From the NCBI GenBank assembly GCA_008828725.1, contig MEHQ01004176.1:1-64000 (forward strand): DNA of 64,000 nucleotides. The letters run 5' to 3'. The notes beneath the pieces were generated by a model. The model was given only the letters and a program-made list of their open reading frames with translations. It was not told the origin of the DNA and did not search any database. The DNA is from Saccharina japonica (taxonomy: Eukaryota; Sar; Phaeophyceae; Laminariales; Laminariaceae). Below, piece after piece: positions 22,485 to 34,417 of this stretch. The first letter of the stretch is position 1; each line of letters starts with the position of its first letter. The translations under genes and the position numbers were made by a program.

Positions 22485-23077
22485 CACGAAGATTTGATTT
22501 AAAGAAAGAAGGGCTTTCGCCAAAATCAGGTATACCTGTTCACTTTGGTGCCAAAAACAATTAAACACTTAAACCAAGTACAAATCACACGCTATGGCAC
22601 CCGTCATTGGCCAGCCTTACATCGTACCTGATTATGGCATGAAATGGTCAGGTACACCTGGGTTTGTCTACTTAAAGTCTAGCTTTCAACTAATTTTGGC
22701 CAATTTTCAGCCAATCAGAGGCCATACGTACACTGTCACCTATACGCCCGACACGAAGACATCACCACAATCCATGCATACGACGCACCACAACGACATT
22801 CAGAAAGTATATATGTATGATACGCGCGTATACAGCACAATAGATAATAGGTGCGGTTTGTTAGCCACGCCGCGCGTCGAGGTCGGTTCAGTTTATATTT
22901 GTATGCGTACAACAAAGAAACTTCGTGCCGCCGTGTGCAAGCGGTTCCTCGTGGATGGTCGAGGTTTTAAAGCTGGGAATGGGAGAGTGAGGGCGCCATG
23001 ATAAGTACTCTTGCCGTGGCGCAAGAGCTATCTGACTGGTGTATTATTCACCTCGTGCTAGGCCTCTTCCCAAAATT
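22485..23077. other. No gene recognised; AGGTATACCT palindrome
   Basis: The block CCAAAATCAGGTATACCTG (about 22513) is mirrored at about 32384-32405. A 135-codon plus frame (22594-23001) has no recognisable domain and no second copy. Confidence 0.35.
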
Positions 23078-23715
23078 GCACACCCCGCACGAATACGGAC
23101 ACAAATAGGTATTCGTATTCGTTTGCTTCAAATTTGGTTTCTGGGGCGAATATTCGTCTGTGGACGAATAGTCTGAAAAACGTGAGGCAAATATTCGTCC
23201 ATGGACGAATACTTTCTCGAAAACGTGGGCGAATATTCGTCCGTAGACGAATAATATTTCGAAAACGTGGGCGAATATTCGTCCGTGGGCGAATACTACC
23301 CATTCCAAGGATGGTTTTCGCGAGTATTCGTCCGTGGAAAGAATACCCTCTCATAATACGTATCTGGTAGCAAGTACCAGTACGAATTTATTTAATTTGT
23401 GCTTTCTCACAGCAGTGCAAAAAACCAGGCGCAGACCCAAAAGCACTCATACTAGATAAACGGCAGTATCAGGAATATACTGCTGTAGGAAGAGTAAGAG
23501 TAAGAAAAAGTTGTTTTTTTAAACGCCACCTGGTACAACTATGTCCATGAATATAAGGGCCGTTTGGATTCAAAATGAATGTAAAAACCGCCCTTATATT
23601 TGGAGGTAGGGTTGTATGAAAAATGATGTGTGCAACTCTGAAGTGTGTGAAAGGACGTGTGTTTGAGCCCCGCAGCTCTAATGCATTTCCCCTTTTTTCG
23701 GCCGCACTCTCATGG
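23078..23715. mobile_element. TIR element E2, left half
   Basis: It starts with the E TIR (GCACACCCCGCACGAATACG) directly after AAAATT (23072-23077). It carries five 43-bp-type units (23140-23330) and the E1-like spacer with GGGTTGTATGAAAAATGATG. About 180 bp absent from E1 sits at 23445-23595. Similarity to E1 stops near 23715; the matching right half is at 31535-31945. Confidence 0.7.
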
Positions 23716-25764
23716 TCTTACCTAATCACCCATACGGGTGACCAATCATACGTCTATTTTGTATTTGTGTGTCCAGAGGCAGAGGGTGCTCCCCATAAGG
23801 GTCCCATAAGGGATGGCCAACCAGCAGCACAGAACGCGCGGCGTGATCATACGTGCGGCGCGTCTAGGCTGGGCATGCGGCACGCTGGCCTGCCGCCATC
23901 CGCCATGCCTGGCCCTGAAGCGTGAAACAAGGCCAATGTGATACGCATACTTGAAAGCCGAGGTCGCTGGGAAAGCTGCTGGTAATGGAGGCACTACTTC
24001 GCAGCGTGGATTACACCTGTGGTGGTGCTGTTGGAGACTCATACAACATTTCGGCGTGGAAGCATGAAAACCTGCTTATCACTATGGAGCGCTTCCAGAT
24101 CCCCTCCAGCAACACCTGCATAGCAGAGGAGGCTTCTTGTAGCAGGTGCCGTGCATTGTTGCCGTGCTGTATCAAATGCTGCTTGTTTGCTCTCTGGTGA
24201 TTCGAATACTCAGCCGTCTACGAGTACGTCTTGTCGCCTACGGGTACAGTGTTATACATGACACGTACCGTGCCTTGCATCACAACAAAACGAGTACTGC
24301 TGCTGCTGTACCGTATGTAACTAACAGCAAATATCCGCGAGTACCTGACACGTACCGTACCTTGCATCTACTACGAGTACAACAGCAAGCAGGAGTTGCC
24401 TGTGTTTATTGCTCGTTTACACCTCTCGAACTGGCTGCACACGTAAACATGTACCAGTGTGTGCAGTGCAGTGTGTACTGGGGGCACTGCAGTACTGCTG
24501 TAAGAAAATGCCGCTTACGAGAGAGGTATTACCTATACCAGTACCTACAGGCTGGTTCAAACATATATAAAATTGTGTTGGTTCAACCCTGAAGCACCCA
24601 CGATAAATAATTTTATTTCCGGGCCGGCCTCAGTATCGGAATCTCGGTACCTCAATATCTCGAGGGTTTTTCATTTCTTCGAGCGCTCTCTTCGAGGATC
24701 AGCTCCGACGCCTCTCGTCCTTCGTACCCCCCGCTTACCTCGCCGCGAACGCGTGCGGGCGCAGAGAGAGAGAAGCGAGAAGTAGGCAAATTCTTGGATT
24801 TTGGGTGGCATGTCGAGCATTCCTTTTAATCTTGACAGGGGGGGGAGTAGTCACAAACACAAAGCGGCGAGTTTTTAAAATAATGGAGTAGTACAGGAGT
24901 CACATGTTGTTGGCCCTTTGCATCGTCGAGGTCCATGTTGCTTCGCTCGACATCTCCCCGAGTGAGTATTTACAGTGTAGGTGCTCTCTACATTTCACAG
25001 TGATGCTGTGGCGAGAGGGTCGACTTCAGCGCCCCTCCCCCTTCGTACTCACCGTTGAATACCTCCCCGTGAATCGTGAACGCGAGCGGGATTATGTCAA
25101 GCGTTGTCATTCAATCTGCCGCTTTCACAAGGGCAGGTTGCTGCAAACATTAATGACATTGGCATCTGACTTTATCCCATAGACTCGGATTTCATCTGTG
25201 AAAAATGTAAGGTACCTTTAGAACTACACCCGGTTACAATAGCATCACGACGAGGAGAATGCAGACACAAACAAATGTTTTCTTCGGGGATGAATCATTC
25301 CATCTCCTATACACGAGTATGTCGTTCTTCTCTACCCATATATCGAATTGTTTTTTATGGCATTCTTGCACGAATAACAACGGATGTATGCAGCTTAAGA
25401 TGATCTTTTTAAAAAATAATATGCAAGAACGTTCCAAGCCGGACTTGAAAAGGCCTATTTTACGTGTGAAAAAAATGCGGTGCATACGTGAAGAAAAAAG
25501 TATGGATTGGATGTGGTTAAAACGATGTAGTATACATCCTGAATCACACGAGCACGCGCATACAAGTTGGTTCGAGTGGATGCATGTACAGGAGGGTGCA
25601 CGGATGTATGTAAGAGCGAGTAAGAGCATTATCCTTTTGATATAATACTGTTGTACACCATTGCTACTGTGCGTGTATACTCGTAGTGCCACGCAAGCGA
25701 TGTGGACAGCAAGTATTTTCAGTACGAAGTATTCCATTTTTTATGTCGGGCTGCTGTAAATGAT
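23716..25764. other. Inside split E2: no gene recognised
   Basis: Open frames of 148 codons (24146-24592, +), 92 codons (24904-25182, +), and 167 and 128 codons on opposite strands (25234-25737, 25259-25645) have no domain I recognise. None recurs elsewhere in the window. Confidence 0.35.
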
Positions 25765-26094
25765 ACAAGGTTCCCCTCCGGGACGTGCCTAGGGGAGTGG
25801 CGCAAGAACGAATTGAAAACCACACATAATTCGATATTGTATCCTACGCATGCGTATGATATCATAGTACGACGTTATGAAGTATCAGCATATATATATT
25901 TTACCGTACATGCAAGGTACATGCATACTATTTTTTTTAACTGTATCAGATGACCTGCGCACTTTTGGGGTAAAAAATTATCGGAGATAGTGTGGAACCC
26001 TTACTATTGACTGCATATTTTTAATAGATTTTCCTAACGATTCCGCCAAACATGATATCATGTTTGTCAGTGTGTTTATGTATGTCTCTGTTGT

Positions 26095-26385
26095 GTGTAG
26101 GGGCACCACAGTTGACTTGGTTCTAGAAGGGGGTCGAAATTGACTCGATTTCAGTGTTAGGGTCGAAATTATCTTGGTTTTATGTTGGGGATCAAACATG
26201 ACCTGGTTTTTTTGTTGGGTTCGAAATTGGCCTGGTTTTGGTGCGGAGGGTCGAAATTGACTAACTTTTTTTTGTCATGGCCGAAAATGACTGGTTTTAG
26301 TGGGGGATAGAAGTTTACTTGCTCTTTGTCTGCGGGCCGAAAATGACTTGACCTTTTGGTATGCGGGGTGAAAAGGTGCACCGTG
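26095..26385. repeat. V minisatellite, about 30-bp unit (copy A)
   Basis: About ten degenerate units of the form GGTCGAAATTGACTTGGTTTT. The larger version is at 46785-47520 in copy B. Confidence 0.8.
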
Positions 26386-27712
26386 CATTGTTATCCCCTA
26401 ACCACTGTTCGAACAACGCCCGAGATGACGAGATTCGAAAGATATCCAGTAGTGTGTAAGTGTATGCAGCGCCTCACCCTATATCGACTGTGGAACTGCT
26501 GCACAGTTAGCAGCAGCAGCACCAGCAAGCAGTATGTTGTTGGACCTGTGGCAGCATGCATGTACTACGGAACAGCAGAGACCCCCAGCATAAGTACTGC
26601 GTTGTACTTTGTATTTATTAATATTAATAGTGTATTGTTTTTCCCTGGGGTATTCTTCCACTCCAGAGCTTTTTGGAGACTGTCCTGTGACCACGGACTA
26701 CCCCTTATATAACAACTCCGATTAAAAAATAAAAACAGTACTCGTACATACAGTAGTAGTAGGTATAGTAGGACGCCACAGCAATACAGGGCGAACAAAA
26801 ATATACCGCACGCGCTTGCTGTTCCTTGCTCCGCACTGCTTCTGTGTGCTGTCTGTGGTGTCGCTGGGTTACACACGACCGTGTATTTCAATCATTTGAC
26901 AATATAGCCAAAGAGCCAAGTTATTTTGTTTGTACTGGCGTGCGTGTGTGTGCACAGCATTGTGTGACACATCGCACATACACATGCAGAGCAGCAGTAG
27001 CAGCAGCGCAGCAGAAGAAGAGAGTTAGAGATGACCGATGACGGATCATGGTCTCCGATAAAGCAACTTCTGCTGGAGCCACAGCAGTACACCGTGGACC
27101 TGCCACATGCGCGTGATGTTGCCTGCTGCCGCTTGTGCTGCTGGGCGGGGTTGTAACGTGTTGTTGTTTATGTTCTCTCTGCATGTTATCTCTGCATGTT
27201 ATCTGATGTCTAAACCTTTGGTGGTGTGATTGGGGCAAAAAAACCGCAACATCAGAAACATCATAACAGCAATTAGTTGCCGTACGTACTCACACGTGAT
27301 AAACACGGTCCGAACAAACCGGTCCAAAGTGCACAGCAAAAAATGGAAGATAGGTGGCGGGCTACGGATAGCCGCCTTCGATTTAACAACTACCCACAGC
27401 AGCACCAGTACAGCTCAGATGGATGTGCCTCTCACGCACGATGTTCCCTACTGGTGTGGGCGGCAACGCCGTATCGCCGTGTTCTGTGCATGTTGTCTGT
27501 TGTCTATCTGGTACATGTTTCTGGCCTGGCCGCCTGTGTGCATGTGAGAGAGTAAAACACTGTCAAAATCTGAAAACACAAAGTTATTTTTTACTGCCAC
27601 GTACGTACAAAAAAAGGCCTCACGCAGAAAACCAGGGAAATCGTCTTATCCACTCCCGCGCGAAAAAAAACTTTGAGCGCCCGCCACGCAAGCTACAGTG
27701 CTCGGATCGTGC

Positions 27713-27838
27713 TCAAACCTCGACCAATGTGTCCGGCCGGGCGTCCCGTGTCGGTGTACTTAGTGTTTTGCCGAAAAGTGCTCGCACGAAGAGAAAAGTT
27801 GCGAAAGGTGCGAAAATTTCACAAACATAACTATACAT
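27713..27838 (-). CDS. Small conserved frame in V tail, 41 codons plus stop (copy A)
   Basis: On the minus strand a 41-residue frame begins MYSYVCEIFA and contains ALFGKTLSTPTRDARPD before a TGA stop. Copy C (57794-57919) has a frame of exactly the same length. Copy B (53340-53450) keeps only the C-terminal part, with the same stop. In the last 23 codons the differences among three copies fall mainly on third positions. A few are on first positions and none on second, and the replacements are conservative (D/E, L/V). The frame stays open upstream of the Met (to about 27990), so the true start is unknown and it could be a terminal exon. I do not recognise the protein. General sequence similarity between copies is an alternative explanation. 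Confidence 0.3.
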   Translation of the reverse strand: MYSYVCEIFAPFATFLFVRALFGKTLSTPTRDARPDTLVEV

Positions 27839-27892
27839 ATGAACTGAGCAAGTTGCTGCAGTATGCGGCTTTTTATTTTCTGGGATTGTTTT

Positions 27893-29020
27893 TAATACGA
27901 CAGCTGTGAGTTCTCCCGCTCGAATGTACCAGGTATATGGAATAATGTACCAGGTATGAAAGAAGGCATCTTCGTACGAGTACGTACAGCTTCACAAACA
28001 GGTACAGTAGGTACAGCCAGCAGTAAGCTCGAGTTTTGTATGAGTACGAGCACATACTGCTGTACTTCGAGTATGTAGAAGTACGAGTACGCACGCTCTG
28101 CGATGCAGTGCTGTGCAGGGCTAAGTACTGCTGGTATGTGCGTCTCATCACTTTTTTTTAACTCTGCTGTTGTACTTGTACGTTTTTTGTGTTTCTTCAT
28201 GAGCGTGTTGTGCAACTAATGCTGCTGCTGTACTACGAGCTGGGCCAGCCTTAAAACGGTTAAAACGTCGGATTGGCGATGCCTCCATCAATTAAAAAAC
28301 AATTAACTTGATTTTGGGACTAGGGGTATCTCATGCAGTCATCGACTCATTGACCTTCGGCCCTACTCTTGTTATATTTTTTCTTCCAAGAGATATGACC
28401 GATCCAACAACCCGAAAAAATACAAAAGTGACCCAAACTCAGGTAAAAAAAAAAATGGCCCACAGTGAATGGCTTTGAACGTGTGATTCAATCCCGGGGT
28501 TAAAAATCCAGTGCAAAAATCTCTAAATTGAGCGGGGCATCGCAAAAATGACATTTTTTGTTCGTAATGACTTGACTTAGTGTGTGGAATCGGTTTTGGT
28601 GATAACTCTTCATGGATGGCGAATTGGGCAACGAGACTTTCGTCGCTCTTCTCCTTGTGTCCTCAGCACTGTCTCCACTAATTTTCGTTTTGATTAAAAA
28701 TTACGATTTGTATACGAATTGTGTGTCGACAAGTTGGTGTTTTTGAGTTTTTGCGGATATCTCGGCGAGATCGAATCGGGAAAAACAAAGTACAGAAACA
28801 TTTATATCACTACATACGACTTTAGGCAGCTTGCTCCGTTTTATGGCCGGCCCTGCTCGTATGCTTGATTTCTTTGTTGCGGATATATCTCCTGATAAAT
28901 TATGAATTTCGGATGAGACTCTTGGCATTCCTTTCGATTATATATTTTTATGTCGGATGGAATAGTTTCAACTCCTTCCCTGCCCTACCCGATTCATGGG
29001 TGCCGGCGAATGGACCCATG
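27893..29020. repeat. Family D segment, copy D1 (inverted relative to D2)
   Basis: The reverse complement matches 62760-63985 on both sides of a MITE that sits at the same place in both. Shared flanks include CTCACAGCTGTCG, CTCGAGCTTACTGCTGGCTG and GCGGATATATCTCCTGATAA-like sequence. The MITE was therefore in place before D was duplicated. Confidence 0.75.
28236..28859. mobile_element. MITE family M, copy M2
   Basis: TIRs CGAGCTGGGCCAGCC and a slightly mutated GGCCGGCCCTGCTCG, flanked by TA. At 624 bp it is the shortest of the five. It lies inside D1. Confidence 0.75.
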
Positions 29021-29053
29021 CGGAGCCCTTGTACCGCGGCAAATCCAGTCAGT

Positions 29054-29315
29054 GGCCAATGTCCACGCCGTTTTTTGGAGAAACCCTGAAATTTGGCACA
29101 CGTGTTTTATGCGCCCTACCCGAGAGTTCAACGGATGTATTTTTTTGTCGTCAGGTATTGTTTGTTTTGTACTTTTTTGGGAAATTTGGATCGTAAGAGG
29201 TCCAATATTACCAGCGAAAAAAAAAAAAAACATTCGTAAAAGGCTCGGGTAGGGCGCATAAAATACGTGTACCAAACTTCAGGGTCTATCTCCAAAAAAC
29301 GGCGTGGACATTTGG
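29054..29315. repeat. Inverted repeat, about 70-bp arms
   Basis: The left arm 29054-29124 (with GTCCACGCCGTTTTTTGGAG) pairs with 29244-29315 (CTCGGGTAGGGCGCATAAAA side) around a 119-bp loop. It is probably a small foldback. Confidence 0.75.
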
Positions 29316-30555
29316 ACTTTTGTGCGGTAAAAGTGCAAAGATAGGCGTCGCCTCGTAATTACTTAGTTTCAGTATATAATCGATTTCGGGCGTTAAATAT
29401 GACTTAATATGATCATACGCAGACAGATTTTCAAATATTTACGTGAAACTTTGTACAAACATGCCTTGGACCACCTGGAAGCGGCTCGTTCAGAAAAACA
29501 AAATGGGGGAAAACATGTTTTCCTGCGGAACCGCCTGACTATTGATGACCACTTTGAAGGCCTGTGATTGGTGGGGCCACATTTTCGGCGGTAGCGCCAG
29601 TTCTAGGTCCTTGAACAAAAGACTGGCGATGTCACCCTCTTTCACTGTTCATGGCGGTCAGTATGATACCAAATATGTGACATTGGGGTTGCTATTGCAT
29701 GCGGCATTCGTGACTGACGAAATTTTGGGTGATATGCCTGAACCAGGTCGTACGGGAAACCTATTAATAATAAGAAACAGGAAATATGGTTCAGGCTGGA
29801 TTTCTTATTTGAGAGAGGGTGCTTCTACGTAATTCCATAAGAACGACTCCCGAATTTCTTATGCTCCTCTAAATATCAGCCTGTTTCTTATTAGGTGTCC
29901 TGTACTCGTACTGGGTCTGTTCGTTCGCCACAACCTGCGCTGCTACCGTGTACCGGTCGCACCCTGCCCAGCAGTCTCCATCGCAGGAGTATATTGCCTG
30001 CGCCGCACGGGCTCTCTCTATACTGTTGAACACAGGCAGATACATACTAGGCAAGAGAGAGTGCACAGCATCTGTGTTGTGGGCAAGTATGAATGGACCC
30101 CAATACTATATCCTAGGCAAGTATTACAGTAGTAGAGAGGTACATGAGGCAAGGTTGCCTGGCACATGCCGTGTACAGACGTGTGCGTTCGGAGGAAAAA
30201 AAACAGGAACAAAAACGAAATCCCGCCGCACTCAAAACACACCAGAACCACAGCAGCACGGCGACAGCGACCAACTCAGTGCAGTTGACGACGAAACAAA
30301 TCCCACGCGTTAGTCCAAACTCTTCCGCTTCTGTAGATGCTGGGTTTGTGGAAGTCGGTGACGTACGCCCCTCACGATCAGTAATGCAGTAACACGACTA
30401 TTACAGACGGAAATCCATGAAAAAATGGCGGCCCAAACGCACCGCTACAGGGAGAGTTTTTTACTGTACGCAACAAAACGCCTGGGTCGCTTCGCTCCCT
30501 CAGCATATTTTTTTGCCGCTTCGCGCCAAATGAGTTTGATTGCCATAGGAGGTAA
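29316..30555. other. No gene recognised; small inverted repeat
   Basis: A 13-bp inverted pair, AATAAGAAACAGG (29769-29781) and its complement (29880-29892), brackets about 98 bp and may be a tiny MITE. Frames of 96 (29542-29832, +) and 121 codons (29948-30313, +) are unrecognised. Confidence 0.4.
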
Positions 30556-31526
30556 GGCCGTTTCTGATGGGAATTTTTTTTAGGTTCATAAATGGGCCCC
30601 TTTTGGCCAAGGGCAAAAAAACAGCATCTGATGGAACTCAAAACGACGACGTTTGACCACAAAAAAAAATACGAACATCAGTTTGAACAGGCCACCTCGT
30701 TCATTCTGCGCCCCAGAATGAACAGGGTCACAGGTTACAATCTGAGGTTCATATTTGAACCTTCGTAAAGGTTTTTGTATCCATACTATGTTTGGTATTA
30801 CAACAGTCAGCACTCGTACGTATTATTGTGTCGTCTACCCGGCACACCAGTAGAGCTGCTGCATAATATACAGACTGAAGCGGCCGCGTACAAGCCCACG
30901 CTCGCCCGACCCTCAACCAGGAACAAGCCTGCACTCGTCCGGCCGTCAGCCAAGAACTCTCACCACGGCATCGGGGAGGGACGATGTGGTGGACGTGATA
31001 GATCGTCAGGGGTTTGTTGTGGACGATATGTCTGTCTGGAATCTCGGCTATGTACCACCAGGTCGCTGTTTTTGTTGCCGCTGTGAGCCTGTGTTTAATC
31101 GTGCCCACCAACTTGAGAGCCGACACAGTGCTCTCGACTCGCCGAGCACGCTCGGTATCTGGATGCCGTCGCTGCTCGCTTGGCGCGCAGAGGCGGCACG
31201 TGCTGGGCGATGGTGGGGGTAAGACACCTTTTTTTTTGTACTCGTACGAGTGAGAACGATTGGGCGTCGTACCTCCACAGCTGCTCTTTATAGCTAACAC
31301 TACTCGTACTGCTGTATCAATTTTATAGTACATTCTACCTGGGTGGTGCGTTGTACCTCGTCTTCGGTGATCTCCGTATCACATAGAAAAAAAAAAGTAC
31401 GTGGTTTTTGCCATACGCCACCATAAGAAACTACACCTGCTTGCAAGACTTCAAAAATTAGGTCACAAACAGACGAGTCAAAAGGGGTCCATTTATGAAC
31501 CAAAAAAAAAATCCCATAAGAAACGG
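30556..31526. mobile_element. Harbinger-like element F, copy F2
   Basis: About 971 bp, inverted relative to F1. The left end follows TAA (30553-30555) and starts GGCCGTTTCTGATGGG. The right end has lost its last bases (GAAACGG instead of GAAACGGCC) and its TSD copy. Interior blocks such as CTCGACTCGCCGAGCACGCT are shared with F1. Open frames of about 78-79 codons also correspond between copies but are diverged. Confidence 0.7.
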
Positions 31527-31534
31527 AAACCATG

Positions 31535-31945
31535 AAAGTGAAGCCTTTTTTTCTGCTTTGTGGTCACCACACAGGTATTTCAGCATTCGTGCGAAAAATA
31601 TTCATCTGACGCAGGCAAACTATTCGTCGGCGTCTGACGAATACCCTCTCAAAAACATGGGGTGAGTATTCGTCCATGGACGAATACTTTCCCGAAAACG
31701 TGGGCGAATATTTGTCCGTGAGCGAATGATTTCTCGGAAACATGGGCGAATGTTCGTCCATGGACGAATGCTTTCTCAAAAACATGGGCGAATATTCGTC
31801 CGTGGACGAATGGTATCTCCAAAACGTGGGGCGAATATTCGCCCGTGGACGAATGCTACCTATTCGCCGTGAACGAATGCTACCTATTCGACGGATAGTT
31901 TTCGCGAATATTCGTCAAAACTATTCGTATTCGTGCGGGGTGTGC
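31535..31945. mobile_element. TIR element E2, right half
   Basis: It matches the right third of E1, from CACCACACAGGTATTTCAGC through 43-bp units to the terminal GTGCGGGGTGTGC. It is followed by AAAATT (31946-31951), the same 6-mer that precedes the left half at 23072-23077. The simplest reading is one E element split by about 7.8 kb of later DNA. Confidence 0.7.
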
Positions 31946-33714
31946 AAAATTGTAGTCGTATGAGGCTGCTCCGTAAGAGGTGTCTTCCCGCTTCCCGCTT
32001 TTTATTCCTGCTGCTTGCTGACACGGTACGGAAAGCGAGCAGTTCAATCTCAAACTAACTCGATGTTTGGTTCGTATGCTAAATCAACGTGGCTACTAAA
32101 TACATATACCTGGCACAACAGTACAGACGTACTCTTCGTAAGAGTGAGTGTGAGCACGAAAGCAGTGAAAGCATACGACAGATACAAGCACTCGTACAGA
32201 AAAAAGTAATACAAAAATAACCAAGAGTTTGGAGGACTCATACATTCGCTATCATTCTGCTGTTCAGGCGCAAATTCAAAAAAAGTTTTACCATTTATCA
32301 CAGCCAAAAAGGCCTGAAAAACACGGCTCGTGTCGTGCGGCTTTTACTTGGTTTGAGTGTATACCTTATTTTGGCTCAAATGGATCAGGTATACCTGATT
32401 TTGGCATTTGCAAAAAAAAACTCCCGTCGCGCCGTCGGGTCGGTCACATGGGTGCGCCTCTCGAAAAACAATTCGGAACTTCTGTCATCTCCCGTCAGCC
32501 TCGACGCTACCCACCTACCCGCGATCACCGCGCCATCGATTCGGTCCGGGTCGAGCTCTACTGCCTCTCTGCCCTAGTGAGCCCCGTGGCCCGCCTCGCG
32601 TGAAGCCCGGTGCTCACCATGGCCCTCGTTCGCGCGCTCGACCATGTTGGTGTTCAAACTCGTAGCTCGCTCTCTGTACATAATACTTGTTCGAGAAAAG
32701 CACGGCTTGAATTTTGTTTTACAGTCAGAACCGACCCTTCTAAAATTGATAAGTTTGGGCAGGCTGGATTTTCGCAGCAGCAGCAACGAAGTCAAAGCCG
32801 CTTCATGCTTGCCTCGTGTCTCGATGGACATGCCACGCTTAGCCACGGAAAAGGCGACCGCGCTCCTTCCGTCCCCCCCTCTACTGGCCAGCGCCCTCCC
32901 ATACCCGCGATGGCTCCAGGCTCACCCGCGCTGCCGTGCTCTGGGTACACGTACGAACACAACACCGAAAAAAGCTCTCGCGAAAAAGCATGTAGGAATC
33001 AAAGAAAGCCTGGAAAGTAGAGAGGTCCGGCAAGTAATCGAAGGAGGCGGTGTCGAAGTGGGAGGCCTGAGAGGCCAGGGATGGGTGAATCTGGCGATTT
33101 AAAGAGGAAGACAAAGTGAGTATGTCTATATCACAAACGTCCGCTGCAAATTCGATCCGATTCGCACACAGAAGTATTTGAATGATGCGTGATACGTCGG
33201 TTGCGCCAGTTCTACACTATAGGTGATTTTTTTCTCGTCTTACCCGTCCCATTCAATATCTTCGTTCGTCCTTCTTGCTCCTAATAATAGTCGCACCTCA
33301 GATCCGGGGTCACATAGTAAGCCCTTCTCCTCCCTCCCCACTACGGTGCGTGCCTTGCAATTTATCGCGAGAAGGGTTCAGCACTTTCTTCCCTCGTCAT
33401 GAGAGCGATGGCTGGTGGTCATGTTCGAAATCGTTGAGTCGGCTTTTCGCGTTACTTCGTGGTCAACCCTGTGTACCGGATTGTTTTTTTTTTACTGATT
33501 TACACATTTTGCCGAATGGCAACATTGGTTGCTGGTGCATTGAATCCGTTTCCAGTGTGTTCTCTCTTTTCACTCGAACACCATTTTTAATGTATCCCCG
33601 GCAGTTCTGTCGCATTTACGGTCCCGACCCGCCTATATCCGCAGTCAATACGGGCACGCGCGGAGCCATAGCGGGCGTAAGCCTGCTGCGGCGAAGCCCC
33701 CCTTGTAATGTGTA
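31946..33714. other. No gene recognised
   Basis: It contains a perfect 16-bp palindrome, ATCAGGTATACCTGAT (32384-32399). Frames of 124-178 codons (32229-32603, 32644-33102, 33275-33811, all +) overlap others and carry no recognisable domain. The 32440-32640 stretch is GC-richer than its surroundings and might be exon-derived, but I cannot show it. Confidence 0.35.
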
Positions 33715-34417
33715 CGAGCTGGGCCAGCCAAGAAACGTACAAAGCTTCCTAAAGTCGAATCTCGTGAACCACTGCGAATTAGGCTACACAAATTTGAAGC
33801 GCCAACCCTGACATACCAGTGCTTGTGCAAAAAAAACATAATATGAAAAATTTAATACATATTTTTTTATCGACTCGATCTCGCCGAGATATCCGCGAAA
33901 ACTCGAAAACAACACTTTTTTCATTATAATTTCGTGTAAAAATGTATTTTTCGATCAACATGAAATTTAGTGGAGACAATGCTCAAGACACAAGGAGAAG
34001 ATCGATGTAAGTCTCGTTGCCCAATTCTCCACCCATCAAGAGATATGACCAAAACTCGATTCCATGTATAAGTCAATAATTACGGAAAAATGGTATTTCC
34101 GCCATGCCCTGACCAATTTTGAGAGTTTTACTCTTGACATTGCAACCACGTCTTTGAACCGTACGTGCAAAAATACCTGCCGCCTGCCCTCTTTGATTTT
34201 GTTTTTTTCCCAAGTAGTTTTGATCGCTTTTGCATTTTTTTCGATTTTTGGATCGTCGTATCTCTCTCGAAAAAAAAGAAAAAAGGGCAGGCGACAAGTG
34301 TGTTAGTTAGTACGGTACATGATCTACACTGCGTCCAAATTCCAGGTCCAAATTCGTTTTATTGGTCGGGGCATGGCCAATCTGCTTTAAAAACATTATT
34401 TTGGTTGGCCCAGCTCG
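33715..34417. mobile_element. MITE family M, copy M3
   Basis: TIRs CGAGCTGGGCCAGCC and GGTTGGCCCAGCTCG, flanked by TA, 703 bp. The interior has the family GATCTCGCCGAGATATCCGC block. Confidence 0.8.

Larger units (their letters stand above)
25765..27845. repeat. Family V, copy A
   Basis: A roughly 2-kb dispersed unit shared with 46257-48500 plus 53197-53460 (copy B) and, for its second half, 56930-57920 (copy C). Order: CAAGGTTCCCCTCCGGGACG start, a TATTGACTG block, a minisatellite (26095-26385), CAG-rich sequence, CCGATAAAGCAACT blocks, then a conserved tail with a small minus-strand frame. No terminal inverted repeats or LTRs were found. The family is unknown. Confidence 0.65.
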
